Assembly (NCBI RefSeq): GCF_030913365.1
Contig: NZ_CP133160.1
Coordinates: forward strand, 4,068,001 to 4,132,000
From: Stenotrophomonas sp. 24(2023)
Lineage (GTDB): Bacteria > Pseudomonadota > Gammaproteobacteria > Xanthomonadales > Xanthomonadaceae
Direction: 5' to 3'
DNA: 64,000 nucleotides
Shown here piece by piece: positions 56,324 through 64,000 of the stretch; the stretch's first letter is position 1, and the number at the start of each line of letters is the position of its first letter. Below the pieces are notes generated by a model. That model searched no databases. It was not told the origin of the DNA and saw nothing but the letters and a program-made list of their open reading frames with translations. Made by a program: the position numbers and the translations under genes.

Positions 56324-58039
56324 CTAGAAAAGGCGTGGCAGCCCTGTAGCCACTTTCGCGCGGCACTGTGCCGATGGCGAAAGCCGACTGCGATCACCCG
56401 TGAGATCGATGACCTGGTCGGCTGCGGTCACAACGCTCCATCGATGGGTGATGGCCAATACAGTCACCTCATTGGCCAATTCGCGGATGTAGGCAATGAT
56501 CTCGCGCTCCGTAGCTTCATCCAGCGCCGAACTGGCTTCATCCAGAAGCAGGATCGCGGGTTCCCCATAGAGCGCACGCGCGATGGCGATGCGTTGCCGT
56601 TCGCCGCCGGAGAGTTTCAGGCCGCGCTCACCCACCGTGGTTTCAAAGCCTTCGGGCAGCGCGTCGATCAAGGCCAGGATCGACGCCTTGTGGGTGGCTT
56701 GGCGCAACCGGGTATCGTCGCGCGGGCGCCCCAGCAGGATGTTGTCGGCCAGGCTCTCGTTGAGCAGGATGACATCCTGGGGAACGACGGCGACGGCGGC
56801 ATGCCACGCGGCACGGTCGATGTGGGCCAGGTCGGCGCCATCAACCAGGATCCGGCCAGCCTGGGGCTCAATCGACTTCAGTGCCAGTTTGAACAGCGTG
56901 GACTTCCCTGCCCCGGTTTCCCCCATCAGGAAGTTGATACCCCCCCGTCCGGCGTGGAAGGACGCATTGTCGATGCCGCGGCCATTGCCATAGCGATGGC
57001 TGACATGCTGAAACTCGATCCGGCCGCATTCTCCCTCGAATCGGCCGGCGTCCGCTGCCTGCTGTTCTTCGGGTGCCGCCCACAAGGCCGACAGCGGCGC
57101 CAGCATGGACCAGGAGCGGGCAACGTCATCGATCGAGCGCGCGATCATTTCAAAGGGCATATTGAGCTGCAGCAGCAGCAGATTGAACAGGACGATGTCG
57201 CCGACACTCAGTGCACCGCTCTGGTGGCGTGGGAGCAGCATTGCGAAGGTGACGATGAACTCGGCCGCCAGGCCGATGCCCAGCAGCGCGATGAAGCCGA
57301 TCCGCTGCAGCACATAGGCGCGCCAGCTGTCGCGGACCTCTTGGGCCTTGTGGTCGAAGCGCTGGATCATCCACGCACTGCCGCCGAACTGCCGCAACGT
57401 CTCCATCGCGTTCATCGCATTGCCGACGAAGCGCGCATTCTGCTGGCTCGCCTCGACAGCCGCCTCGCGATGGATCCGTGCACGCCGGGTGGCGATGGCC
57501 GAGAGCGTGATGGCAACAGAACCGTAGCCCAGCACGATCGCCACCACCTGCAGGTTGATCAATGCGCCCAGTGTCACAAGGGTCAGCAGGATCTGCAGTG
57601 CGCTGGGAATGAACACGACCAGGCCCAGCTGCACCACGATCTTCAACGCGTTGCGGCCCTTCTCCCCGGCCACCTGCAGTTCGGCTGCATTGTAATCCAG
57701 GAAGAAGCTGTGGGCCTTCTTCAACAGGCGCTCGAAGTAGCGGGTGCTGGTGACGTAGCCCAGGTTTTCCCCACTGAGGAACGACAGGTATTGCACGGTG
57801 TTCTGCAGGACGCTGGCAGCCCCGAGCATCAGTGCGTAGAGCAGGAACCATCCCGCCAGTTCCCGGAGGCCCTCCGTGCTGATGCGGTCGATCAAGCGCG
57901 AGAACAGATACGGCGCCGCCACCGTGGCCAGACTGGAAAGCACGACGATGGCGGCAATCAACAGCAGCAGCCTGCGGTCCGCCTTCCAGAACGCGGCGAG
58001 GATCTCGGTGACCGGCGGAGGCAGCGCGAACGTTCTCAT
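56324..58039 (-). CDS. ABC exporter (fused permease-ATPase)
   Basis: 571 residues. Six hydrophobic segments in the first 300 residues (LLLLIAAIVVLSSLATVAAPYLFSRLID at the start), then an ATPase with Walker A (GETGAGKST), signature (LSGGERQRIAIARAL), Walker B (ILLLDEASSALDE) and His switch (VLAITHRWS). The membrane part belongs to the Atm1/MsbA-like exporter fold, with no peptidase C39 domain. The C-terminal tail after DQVIDLTGD (RSRLSPSAQCRAKVATGLPRLF) looks atypical and may reflect the island junction just downstream. Divergent from a TonB receptor gene; the cargo is unknown. Confidence 0.87.
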   Translation of the reverse strand: MRTFALPPPVTEILAAFWKADRRLLLLIAAIVVLSSLATVAAPYLFSRLIDRISTEGLRELAGWFLLYALMLGAASVLQNTVQYLSFLSGENLGYVTSTRYFERLLKKAHSFFLDYNAAELQVAGEKGRNALKIVVQLGLVVFIPSALQILLTLVTLGALINLQVVAIVLGYGSVAITLSAIATRRARIHREAAVEASQQNARFVGNAMNAMETLRQFGGSAWMIQRFDHKAQEVRDSWRAYVLQRIGFIALLGIGLAAEFIVTFAMLLPRHQSGALSVGDIVLFNLLLLQLNMPFEMIARSIDDVARSWSMLAPLSALWAAPEEQQAADAGRFEGECGRIEFQHVSHRYGNGRGIDNASFHAGRGGINFLMGETGAGKSTLFKLALKSIEPQAGRILVDGADLAHIDRAAWHAAVAVVPQDVILLNESLADNILLGRPRDDTRLRQATHKASILALIDALPEGFETTVGERGLKLSGGERQRIAIARALYGEPAILLLDEASSALDEATEREIIAYIRELANEVTVLAITHRWSVVTAADQVIDLTGDRSRLSPSAQCRAKVATGLPRLF

Positions 58040-58132
58040 CAGCGTCGGTCCAGTATCGGTGAAATGACTCCCGTGTGGCGGAGCGACTGCCCTCTCCCCT
58101 CAGGGCGACCGGGGCCGTCGCGCATTATGAAT

Positions 58133-58150
58133 GATATGCTATAACATATC
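58133..58150. promoter_or_regulatory. Inverted repeat GATATG-N6-CATATC in the divergent promoter region
   Basis: Perfect 6-bp arms around CTATAA, 13 bp before the TonB receptor start at 58164, in an AT-rich island within GC-rich flanks. TATAAC inside it could also be a -10 element. It may be an operator controlling the receptor or the exporter. Confidence 0.4.
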
Positions 58151-58163
58151 TATTGAAGGCGCG

Positions 58164-60596
58164 ATGGCTCGCGTCGCAGACCAACATCCGATGAGATCGA
58201 TGGACCGGGGCACGAATAACGCATCCACCGCCAGGCCGAAGGCGCTGGTGGTCGCCAGCCTGGCCGCTGCACTGCAGCTCAACGCGCCGGCGATGGCGCA
58301 GGAGGCCAGTGGTTCGGCCCGCCCTGCCCCGAGCGACCGTCGATCCGATACCGCCACGCTGGACAAGGTGATGGTCATTGGCAGCAACATCCGCGATGCC
58401 ATCGGCGGTGGCGCCTCCCCGGTCATCGTGATCGACAGGGAGGCCATTGATCGAACCGGGGTGGCCTCGTTGCAGCAACTTTTCGAGAAGTTGCCGCAGA
58501 ACTTCGGTGGCGGTGCCAACGGCGCCAATGTCGGCAACCTCGGTGTCGATCGCGATACCGGCAACAACTTCGGCCAGGGTACGGCCATCAATCTGCGTGG
58601 CCTCGGCACCGGCACCACGCTGACGTTGGTCAACGGCCACCGCGTGACCTCCTCGAACCGCTATCAGTACGTGGACATCTCGCTGATCCCGCTGAGCGCC
58701 ATCGAGCGCGTGGAGATCCTCACCGATGGTGCCTCCGCCATCTACGGCACCGATGCCGTCGGTGGTGTGGTCAACATCGTCCTGCGCCGGGATTTCACAG
58801 GCTACGAGACCTCGTTGCGCTATGGCAGCGTCACCAGCGGCAACATGGATGAGTACCAGGCATCACAGTCCGCCGGCTGGTCCTGGGATGGGGGTCATCT
58901 GATGGCCAGCTACGAGTTCCTGAAGCAGGCCAACCTCGCTGCAGTCGACAAGGACTTTTCCAGGAACGTCACGGTCAAGCCCTACGACATCTACCCCGGC
59001 TCGAAGCGGCACAGCCTGTATCTGGACGGCGTGCAGGAGCTCAGCGATGTGCTGACACTCAACCTGACCGGCTCGTTCGCCAAGCGCGACATGGACACCA
59101 CCATTTCCGGGACCGCCGACGAGACCCGCCTGTTCCCGAACACGCGGCAGTTCGATGTGTTCGCCGGCCTTACCCTGGAGCTTCCGCGCCAATGGCAGGC
59201 GCGTCTGAATTCCGGATTCGGCAGGAGCGACGTCACCTACGAGAGAACCACCATCACCGGCAGTTCCGCCAGCACTGCGCCGCCGACGGAGACGAATTCT
59301 GAATCGCGCTACCTGGAAGTGATCGCCGACGGCGAACTGTTCAGCCTTCCGGCTGGCGGCATACGCGCGGCGTTCGGTGCGGGCTACCGCCGCGATGGCT
59401 ATGAACTGCTCGATCATCGTGGCCTTGAGAAGCCGCTGGATCTGCACCGCACGATCCAGTCCGCCTTCGCTGAGCTCAACATTCCGCTGCTGGCAGGCAA
59501 GCCCGGCATTCGCCGTCTATCGCTGAGCGCTGCCGCACGCTACGACGACTACAGCGATTTCGGTTCCACCCTCAATCCCAAGTTGGGCCTGCTGTGGGAA
59601 GCGACGGAAGGACTTTCATTGCGCACCAGCTACGGCCGTTCCTACCGGGCGCCGGTGTACCAGGACATGCAGCTGAACAACACCGTGGTGGTGGCCAAGG
59701 TGCCCAACCCGAATGCGGCCAACGGAAGCACGGTGCTGATGATGCTCTCCAACGGCAACCCGGATCTCGGGCCTGAACGTGCCAAGACCTGGACCGGCGG
59801 CTTCTCGTTCGCGCCGCCGTCCCTGCCGGGCCTCAAGATCGACGCGAACTACTATCACATCGAGTATGCCGACCGGATCGGCAGTGGTTTCGGCGGCAGC
59901 TTCCCGTCGCTGTTCCTGCAGTCCACCGCCCCCTATGCAGACCTGTTGACTGTCAACCCGACGCCGCAGCAGATCCAGCAGGCGCGCCAGCTCGGCATCT
60001 CGGGTCTGGGCCTGTTCGTATCGCGGGTGGGCCCGTACGCCCTGCCCCCCGGAACCGATGAGGCCAGCAGCGAGGTCATCCTCGACAACCGCTTCCGCAA
60101 CAACGCATTCACTTCGCAACGCGGCGTTGATTTCAGCGCCTCCTACGATGTCGACGTCGGGCAGACCCACATTGCGTTGAACCTCGGCGGCCAGTACATC
60201 ATCGACGCCAAACGCCGCGTGACCACCACTTCGCCCGAGGTGGACGCCGTGAACATGGTGTACTTCCCGGTCGACCTGAAGGTCCGCGGTGGCTTGGCCG
60301 TGAGCCACCGGCAGACGGCGGGCGGGCTGTTCGTGAACTACATCGACAGCTATCGCGATCCGGCCAACCGGTCCGACCCTCATGTCAGTTCGTGGACGAC
60401 GATCGACCTCAATCTCAGGTATGACTTCAGCGGCTCTGCCGGCGCCGGACAAGGCACCTCGCTGGCCTTCAACGTACAGAACCTGTTGGACAGGAATCCG
60501 CCCTTCATCGTCAACAGCATCAATACTGGTTTCGACCCCACCAATGCAACGGCGCTCGGCCGCTTCCTGTCCATGACACTCACCCATCGCTGGTGA
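58164..60596 (+). CDS. TonB-dependent receptor
   Basis: 810 residues from the ATG at 58164, with GAAGG at 58155-58159; an in-frame ATG at 58131 would place the inverted repeat inside the gene. Signal region (LVVASLAAALQLNAPAMAQ). Plug domain with LDKVMVIGSNIRDAIGGGASPVIVIDREAIDRTGVASLQQLFEKLP and NLRGLGTGTTLTLVNGHRV. The barrel ends in GRFLSMTLTHRW. The glycine-rich plug wording (GTGTTLTLVNGHR) is typical of large Sphingomonas/Xanthomonas-type receptors. Co-oriented with two ABC-2 permeases and an ATPase, which suggests joint uptake, export or immunity; ligand unknown. Confidence 0.9.
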   Translation: MARVADQHPMRSMDRGTNNASTARPKALVVASLAAALQLNAPAMAQEASGSARPAPSDRRSDTATLDKVMVIGSNIRDAIGGGASPVIVIDREAIDRTGVASLQQLFEKLPQNFGGGANGANVGNLGVDRDTGNNFGQGTAINLRGLGTGTTLTLVNGHRVTSSNRYQYVDISLIPLSAIERVEILTDGASAIYGTDAVGGVVNIVLRRDFTGYETSLRYGSVTSGNMDEYQASQSAGWSWDGGHLMASYEFLKQANLAAVDKDFSRNVTVKPYDIYPGSKRHSLYLDGVQELSDVLTLNLTGSFAKRDMDTTISGTADETRLFPNTRQFDVFAGLTLELPRQWQARLNSGFGRSDVTYERTTITGSSASTAPPTETNSESRYLEVIADGELFSLPAGGIRAAFGAGYRRDGYELLDHRGLEKPLDLHRTIQSAFAELNIPLLAGKPGIRRLSLSAAARYDDYSDFGSTLNPKLGLLWEATEGLSLRTSYGRSYRAPVYQDMQLNNTVVVAKVPNPNAANGSTVLMMLSNGNPDLGPERAKTWTGGFSFAPPSLPGLKIDANYYHIEYADRIGSGFGGSFPSLFLQSTAPYADLLTVNPTPQQIQQARQLGISGLGLFVSRVGPYALPPGTDEASSEVILDNRFRNNAFTSQRGVDFSASYDVDVGQTHIALNLGGQYIIDAKRRVTTTSPEVDAVNMVYFPVDLKVRGGLAVSHRQTAGGLFVNYIDSYRDPANRSDPHVSSWTTIDLNLRYDFSGSAGAGQGTSLAFNVQNLLDRNPPFIVNSINTGFDPTNATALGRFLSMTLTHRW

Positions 60597-60606
60597 GGCT
60601 GCCGCC

Positions 60607-62070
60607 ATGAGCGATGCCTGCCCCGCCTTCTCCCGACCCGCATTGGCCCTGCGCCAGATGCTGGCCGTTGCCGCGACACAGCTGAAGTTGATGTGGCGCG
60701 AACGGCGCCTGCTCTGGCTGGCGCTGGCCCTGTTGGTGCTCGCTGGGGCGTCGGTTACGACCGGTGCGGCACGGCTGGCCCAGCAGGCCCAGGAACGCCA
60801 GATCGTAGCGGAGCAGGAAGCGGGGCTGTGGGACAGCCAGGGCACGATCGATCCGCATGCCGCCGCGCACGTGGGCCGCGCCATCCCCGCGCCGGTGCGG
60901 CCGCTGGCGGCGCTTGACCCGGGCATCACCGATTTCATCGGCACGTCCGTGTTCATCGAAGGCCATGCGCAGAACCCCGCCCGGCACCGCCCCATCGACG
61001 CCGGTACCGCGCTCAGCCGGTTCGAGGGATTCTCTGCGGCATGGGCACTGCAGGTCGTGGCGCCACTGCTCATCATCCTTGCCGGGTTCGCCAGCCTCTC
61101 CGGCGATGTCGCCCGCGAAACCCTCCGCCAGGAGCTCGGCAGTGGTGCATCGGCCCATGTGCTGATCGGCGGCAGACTGATCGCGCTGGTGACGGCATCG
61201 CTGCTGCTGATGCTCGCCCTGCTGGCCGTCAGCCTCCCGGGGATGGCCGGACACAACCTCGGCGTGGCCGACATCATGGCGCTCGTCGCGATGGTCGTGG
61301 TTTATGCAGTCTATCTCCTGCTGTTCTGCGCCATCACCATCGGTGTCTCGGCGCGCTTCAGCGCGGCGCGCACGTCGCTGGTGGTGCTGCTCGGCTTCTG
61401 GGTGGTGGCCACCCTGCTCGCGCCACGGGTGGCCCCCGCACTGGCCGAATCGCTGGATCCGACGCCTTCGGCACCCTCGTTCCGTGCGGCGGTCATCGAG
61501 GACGCGGAGAACGGTGCTGATGGGCATGACCCGGCGGACAAACGACTGGATGCGCTGAGAGCGCAGATGCTGGCGCGCTACCAGGTGAAGCATGTGGACT
61601 ACCTGCCGATCAATTTCCGCGGCGTAGCGCTGGAGTTTGCCGAGGCGAATTCAAGCGATACCTACAACCGCCACTTCGAACGCATCTACGCCACCTACCA
61701 GCGGCAGGAGATCACGCAGCGGGCCTTCACGGCGGTGTCCCCCACCCTCGCCCTGCAGGCCATGTCACGGGCGCTGGCGCGCACCGATTTCCCTGCACAT
61801 CTGGCATTCCTGCGCGGGGTCGAAGACTATCGCTACCGGTTGATCCAGGCACTCAACCTGGAAGTGAAGCTGCACAAGGCCGCCAACGGCAGCAAGCATC
61901 TGGCCGATATTGCGACCCTTACCCGTTCAGTGGTGTACAACCCGCGGCAGCCGCCGCTGGGCCACATCGCCTCGGCGCAGGCGGTGAATTTCGCCATTCT
62001 GCTGGCCTGGATGCTGCTGGCGCTCGGGCTGGTGTTCACTTCGGCACGGCACCTTGGGAGTGCCCCATGA
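60607..62070 (+). CDS. ABC-2 family permease, DUF3526-type (first subunit)
   Basis: 487 residues. TM1 (RLLWLALALLVLAGASVTTG), a large periplasmic loop, TM2 (WALQVVAPLLIILAGFASLSGDVARETLRQEL), several further segments (VLIGGRLIALVTASLLLMLALLAVSLPGM, IMALVAMVVVYAVYLLLFCAITIGVSARF) and a last one (FAILLAWMLLALGLVF). NosY/DUF3526-like proteins pair with a separate ATPase. Begins 10 bp after the TonB receptor and overlaps the next gene by 4 bp. Confidence 0.82.
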   Translation: MSDACPAFSRPALALRQMLAVAATQLKLMWRERRLLWLALALLVLAGASVTTGAARLAQQAQERQIVAEQEAGLWDSQGTIDPHAAAHVGRAIPAPVRPLAALDPGITDFIGTSVFIEGHAQNPARHRPIDAGTALSRFEGFSAAWALQVVAPLLIILAGFASLSGDVARETLRQELGSGASAHVLIGGRLIALVTASLLLMLALLAVSLPGMAGHNLGVADIMALVAMVVVYAVYLLLFCAITIGVSARFSAARTSLVVLLGFWVVATLLAPRVAPALAESLDPTPSAPSFRAAVIEDAENGADGHDPADKRLDALRAQMLARYQVKHVDYLPINFRGVALEFAEANSSDTYNRHFERIYATYQRQEITQRAFTAVSPTLALQAMSRALARTDFPAHLAFLRGVEDYRYRLIQALNLEVKLHKAANGSKHLADIATLTRSVVYNPRQPPLGHIASAQAVNFAILLAWMLLALGLVFTSARHLGSAP

Positions 62071-63425
62071 GCAGCCTGTCGATTGCAGGGCATGAAATCC
62101 GTCGCCTGCTGCGTGACCGCGCGTTGCCGGTGCTGCTTGGCCTGCTGCTGGTGCTGGCGGCCTACGCTGCATGGAATGGCAGCGCCTGGGTCGGGCAGCG
62201 CGAGGCAGCCATCGCCCTGATCAAGGTGGAAGAACAGGACGCCAGGGACCGCAGCCGGGGGTTCGTTGGCAAGGCGCCGTCGGTACTGCCCCGCGTCCAG
62301 CCGGTGCTCCCTCCCGGCCCGATGGCGGCAGTGTCGATTGGACAGGCGGAAGCCTACCCCTACACCGCCGACGTGGTTGCGCTGGGTGACCGTACCCAGC
62401 TGCTCAGGCATGTGTGGTCCGACATCGGCAATCCCGCAGCGCAGGCCGCCGGCCGATTTGACCTGGCGTTCGTCATCGTATTCCTGCTGCCATTGGTCAT
62501 CCTGGCAGCCACCTTCGATCTCTGGTCACGCGAACGCGAGCGCGGCATCACAGCGCTGGTGTTGTCACAGCCCATCGCGGCGGGGCGGCTGATCGCGGTG
62601 AAGGCATCGGCCCGCGGCGCCATCGTGCTGCTGCCTGCCCTGGCCATCATCATCGCCGTTGCCGCCGGCTCGGGAGCAACACGCCCTGCCAGCCTGGCGG
62701 TGCTTGCCTTGGTCGTGCTCGCCTACGGCAGTTTCTGGCTGATGCTGGCGGTGCTTATCGGCTGCTTCGCCCGGCGCACCACCGAGGCCGCCATCGCCGC
62801 CGGCGCATTGTGGCTGCTGATCGTGGTCATGGCCCCGTCGCTGGTCCTGGCAGCGGTGAACCTGATGGTTCCACCGCCCTCACAGATGCAGCTGGCGACC
62901 GAGCTGAAGGCGCAGCTGGCCGACACTGCCCGACAGCAGCAGCGGCGCCACGCGGCAGAGCCACCCGCCATGCGCTCACCACCGCCACGCATTGCTGATG
63001 CCGTACGCGTGGCCTATGCCGATCTGGTCCGGGCCGATCGAGCGATCGCACCCTTGATCGACGCGCATGCAGAGGCCGGGAATGCGCGGCGCCGGGTACT
63101 CGACCGGGCCCGCCTGCTGCTGCCGTCGGTGGCGGTGCAGGATGCATTGGACCGCCTCGCCGGATCGGATGCTGACCGGGCACTGGCGTTCCAGCAGCAG
63201 GTCCTGGCGTACTGGCAGGCGCGCCGGCAGCTGCATAAGGACTATCTTGACCGTGACGTGCCACAGACGCTGGCCGAGTACGACGCCCTGACCGGTTTCC
63301 AGTTCCAGGAAACGGCCGGCGTCCTGCAGCGCGGCGTACTGGTCGACCTGGCCGTGTTGGCTGTCGCTACCCTCCTCCTGCTGATCGCGGCCTGGTCGAT
63401 GCGGCGTCGGCTGGCCATCCCCTGA
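62067..63425 (+). CDS. ABC-2 family permease, DUF3526-type (second subunit)
   Basis: 452 residues, start overlapping the previous stop (ATGA). Same architecture as its neighbour: TM1 (LPVLLGLLLVLAAYAAWNGSAW), a periplasmic loop, TM2 (FDLAFVIVFLLPLVILAATFDLWSRERERGITALVLSQPI), further segments (ASARGAIVLLPALAIIIAVAAGSG, LAVLALVVLAYGSFWLMLAVLIGCFARRTTEAAIAAGALWLLIVVMAPSLVLAAVN) and a C-terminal segment. The pair probably forms a heterodimeric channel with the ATPase encoded next. Confidence 0.82.
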   Translation: MSSLSIAGHEIRRLLRDRALPVLLGLLLVLAAYAAWNGSAWVGQREAAIALIKVEEQDARDRSRGFVGKAPSVLPRVQPVLPPGPMAAVSIGQAEAYPYTADVVALGDRTQLLRHVWSDIGNPAAQAAGRFDLAFVIVFLLPLVILAATFDLWSRERERGITALVLSQPIAAGRLIAVKASARGAIVLLPALAIIIAVAAGSGATRPASLAVLALVVLAYGSFWLMLAVLIGCFARRTTEAAIAAGALWLLIVVMAPSLVLAAVNLMVPPPSQMQLATELKAQLADTARQQQRRHAAEPPAMRSPPPRIADAVRVAYADLVRADRAIAPLIDAHAEAGNARRRVLDRARLLLPSVAVQDALDRLAGSDADRALAFQQQVLAYWQARRQLHKDYLDRDVPQTLAEYDALTGFQFQETAGVLQRGVLVDLAVLAVATLLLLIAAWSMRRRLAIP

Positions 63426-63437
63426 GGCACATCACAC

Positions 63438-64000
63438 ATGCTGACTGCAACGCATCTGGTCAAGGAACACGGCACGCATCGGGCGCTCGATGATGTGAGC
63501 TTTACGGTGCGCCCTGGCGAGATCTTCTGCCTGCTGGGTGCCAACGGGGCTGGCAAGTCGACCACGATCAAGCTGTTCCTGGGCTTCCTCGAACCCACAT
63601 CCGGGTCCGCCGAGGTTGACGGGCTCAGTGCCTGCCAGCGGCCACAGGAGGTGCGCAGGCGCCTGTTGTACATCCCGGAAAATGTGGCGCTTCATGACGA
63701 ACTGACCGGCTATGAAAACCTGGATTACTTCGCGCGCCTGGCTGCTGTAGCGCAGCGTTCGCCCGCGCGACTGAAAGAAGCGCTCAGGTCCGCCGGGTTG
63801 GCACCCGAGGCATTCGGGCGGCGCGTGGGTCTCTACTCCAAGGGCATGCGCCAGAAGGTGGGTATTGCGCTGGCCATCATCAAGGACGCCAAGGCGTTGC
63901 TCCTTGATGAGCCTACGTCCGGCCTGGACCCCGCCGCATCGGCCGAGTTCCACGAACTGATCGTGCGCCAACGCGACCGCGGCACGGCGGTCCTGATGGC
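63438..64000 (+). CDS. ABC transporter ATPase (3' end beyond window)
   Basis: Starts at the ATG at 63438 (MLTATHLVKEHGTHRALDDVSF) and is open to the window end (187 codons seen). Walker A (GANGAGKSTTIK), Q-loop region (LLYIPENVALHDELTGYENL), signature YSKGMRQKVGIALAI and Walker B (ALLLDEPTSGLDP) are present. It belongs to the ABC-2/NatA-BcrA class and starts 12 bp after the second permease, so it is the energising subunit of the DUF3526 pair. Confidence 0.9.
   Translation, partial: MLTATHLVKEHGTHRALDDVSFTVRPGEIFCLLGANGAGKSTTIKLFLGFLEPTSGSAEVDGLSACQRPQEVRRRLLYIPENVALHDELTGYENLDYFARLAAVAQRSPARLKEALRSAGLAPEAFGRRVGLYSKGMRQKVGIALAIIKDAKALLLDEPTSGLDPAASAEFHELIVRQRDRGTAVLM

Noticed and set aside
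58119..58150. Possible second dif-like site near the exporter/receptor promoter
   Set aside because: CGCATTATGAATGATATG only loosely resembles a dif arm; the spacer and second arm do not match.

Overview
The window looks like the chromosome of a Stenotrophomonas species (S. maltophilia complex or a close relative; Xanthomonadaceae). The basis is uniformly high GC, the gene order clpA-infA-aat, trxB/ftsK-lolA-rarA, a PL17/PL6 alginate-degradation locus with TonB receptor, and short GTAG-headed palindromes of the SMAG type. Calls rest on reading the sequence and on family knowledge; no database search was run.

Region 1 (1-14.6 kb) is housekeeping: the 3' part of clpA, two paralogous small secreted proteins with a duplicated promoter region, infA, aat, a COG3146-type acyltransferase, a frameshifted amidase, trxB, ftsK, a DUF3857/transglutaminase protein, lolA and rarA. 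Region 2 (14.6-20.1 kb) is a Fur-box-preceded operon: esterase, YncE-like beta-propeller and a hemin-type ABC importer (HmuTUV-like). Region 3 (20.2-26.9 kb) holds an EF-G paralogue behind a leader-peptide/terminator arrangement, an AT-hook protein, a SapC protein and a BvgAS-like two-component pair. Region 4 (27-34.7 kb) is a CusCBA-type copper/silver efflux operon and a pepsin-like protein.

Region 5 (34.9-46.9 kb) is a compact alginate-utilisation locus. PL6 and PL17 lyases, an MFS transporter, a DEH reductase-like SDR, an SGNH hydrolase and a KDG kinase lie on the minus strand; a TonB receptor and a FadR-type GntR regulator lie divergently. Together they would bind, depolymerise, import, reduce and phosphorylate alginate sugars; the KDPG aldolase is not in the window.

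At 47.74 kb there is a dif-like XerCD site. GGGNAGGG (KOPS) motifs seen by eye lie on the plus strand to its left and on the minus strand to its right, so the window appears to span the replication terminus. Immediately right of dif lies a lower-GC island (47.8-56.3 kb): a tyrosine recombinase, a decayed KfrA/TnpT-like gene, and a complete three-gene ABC-3C conflict system (PD-(D/E)XK effector, middle component, Rad50-like zinc-hook ATPase), followed by unrecognised genes. This is the most exciting system in the window.

Region 6 (56.3-64 kb) is a transport locus: an ABC exporter divergent from a TonB-dependent receptor, two DUF3526/NosY-like ABC-2 permeases and the start of their ATPase gene, cut by the window end.
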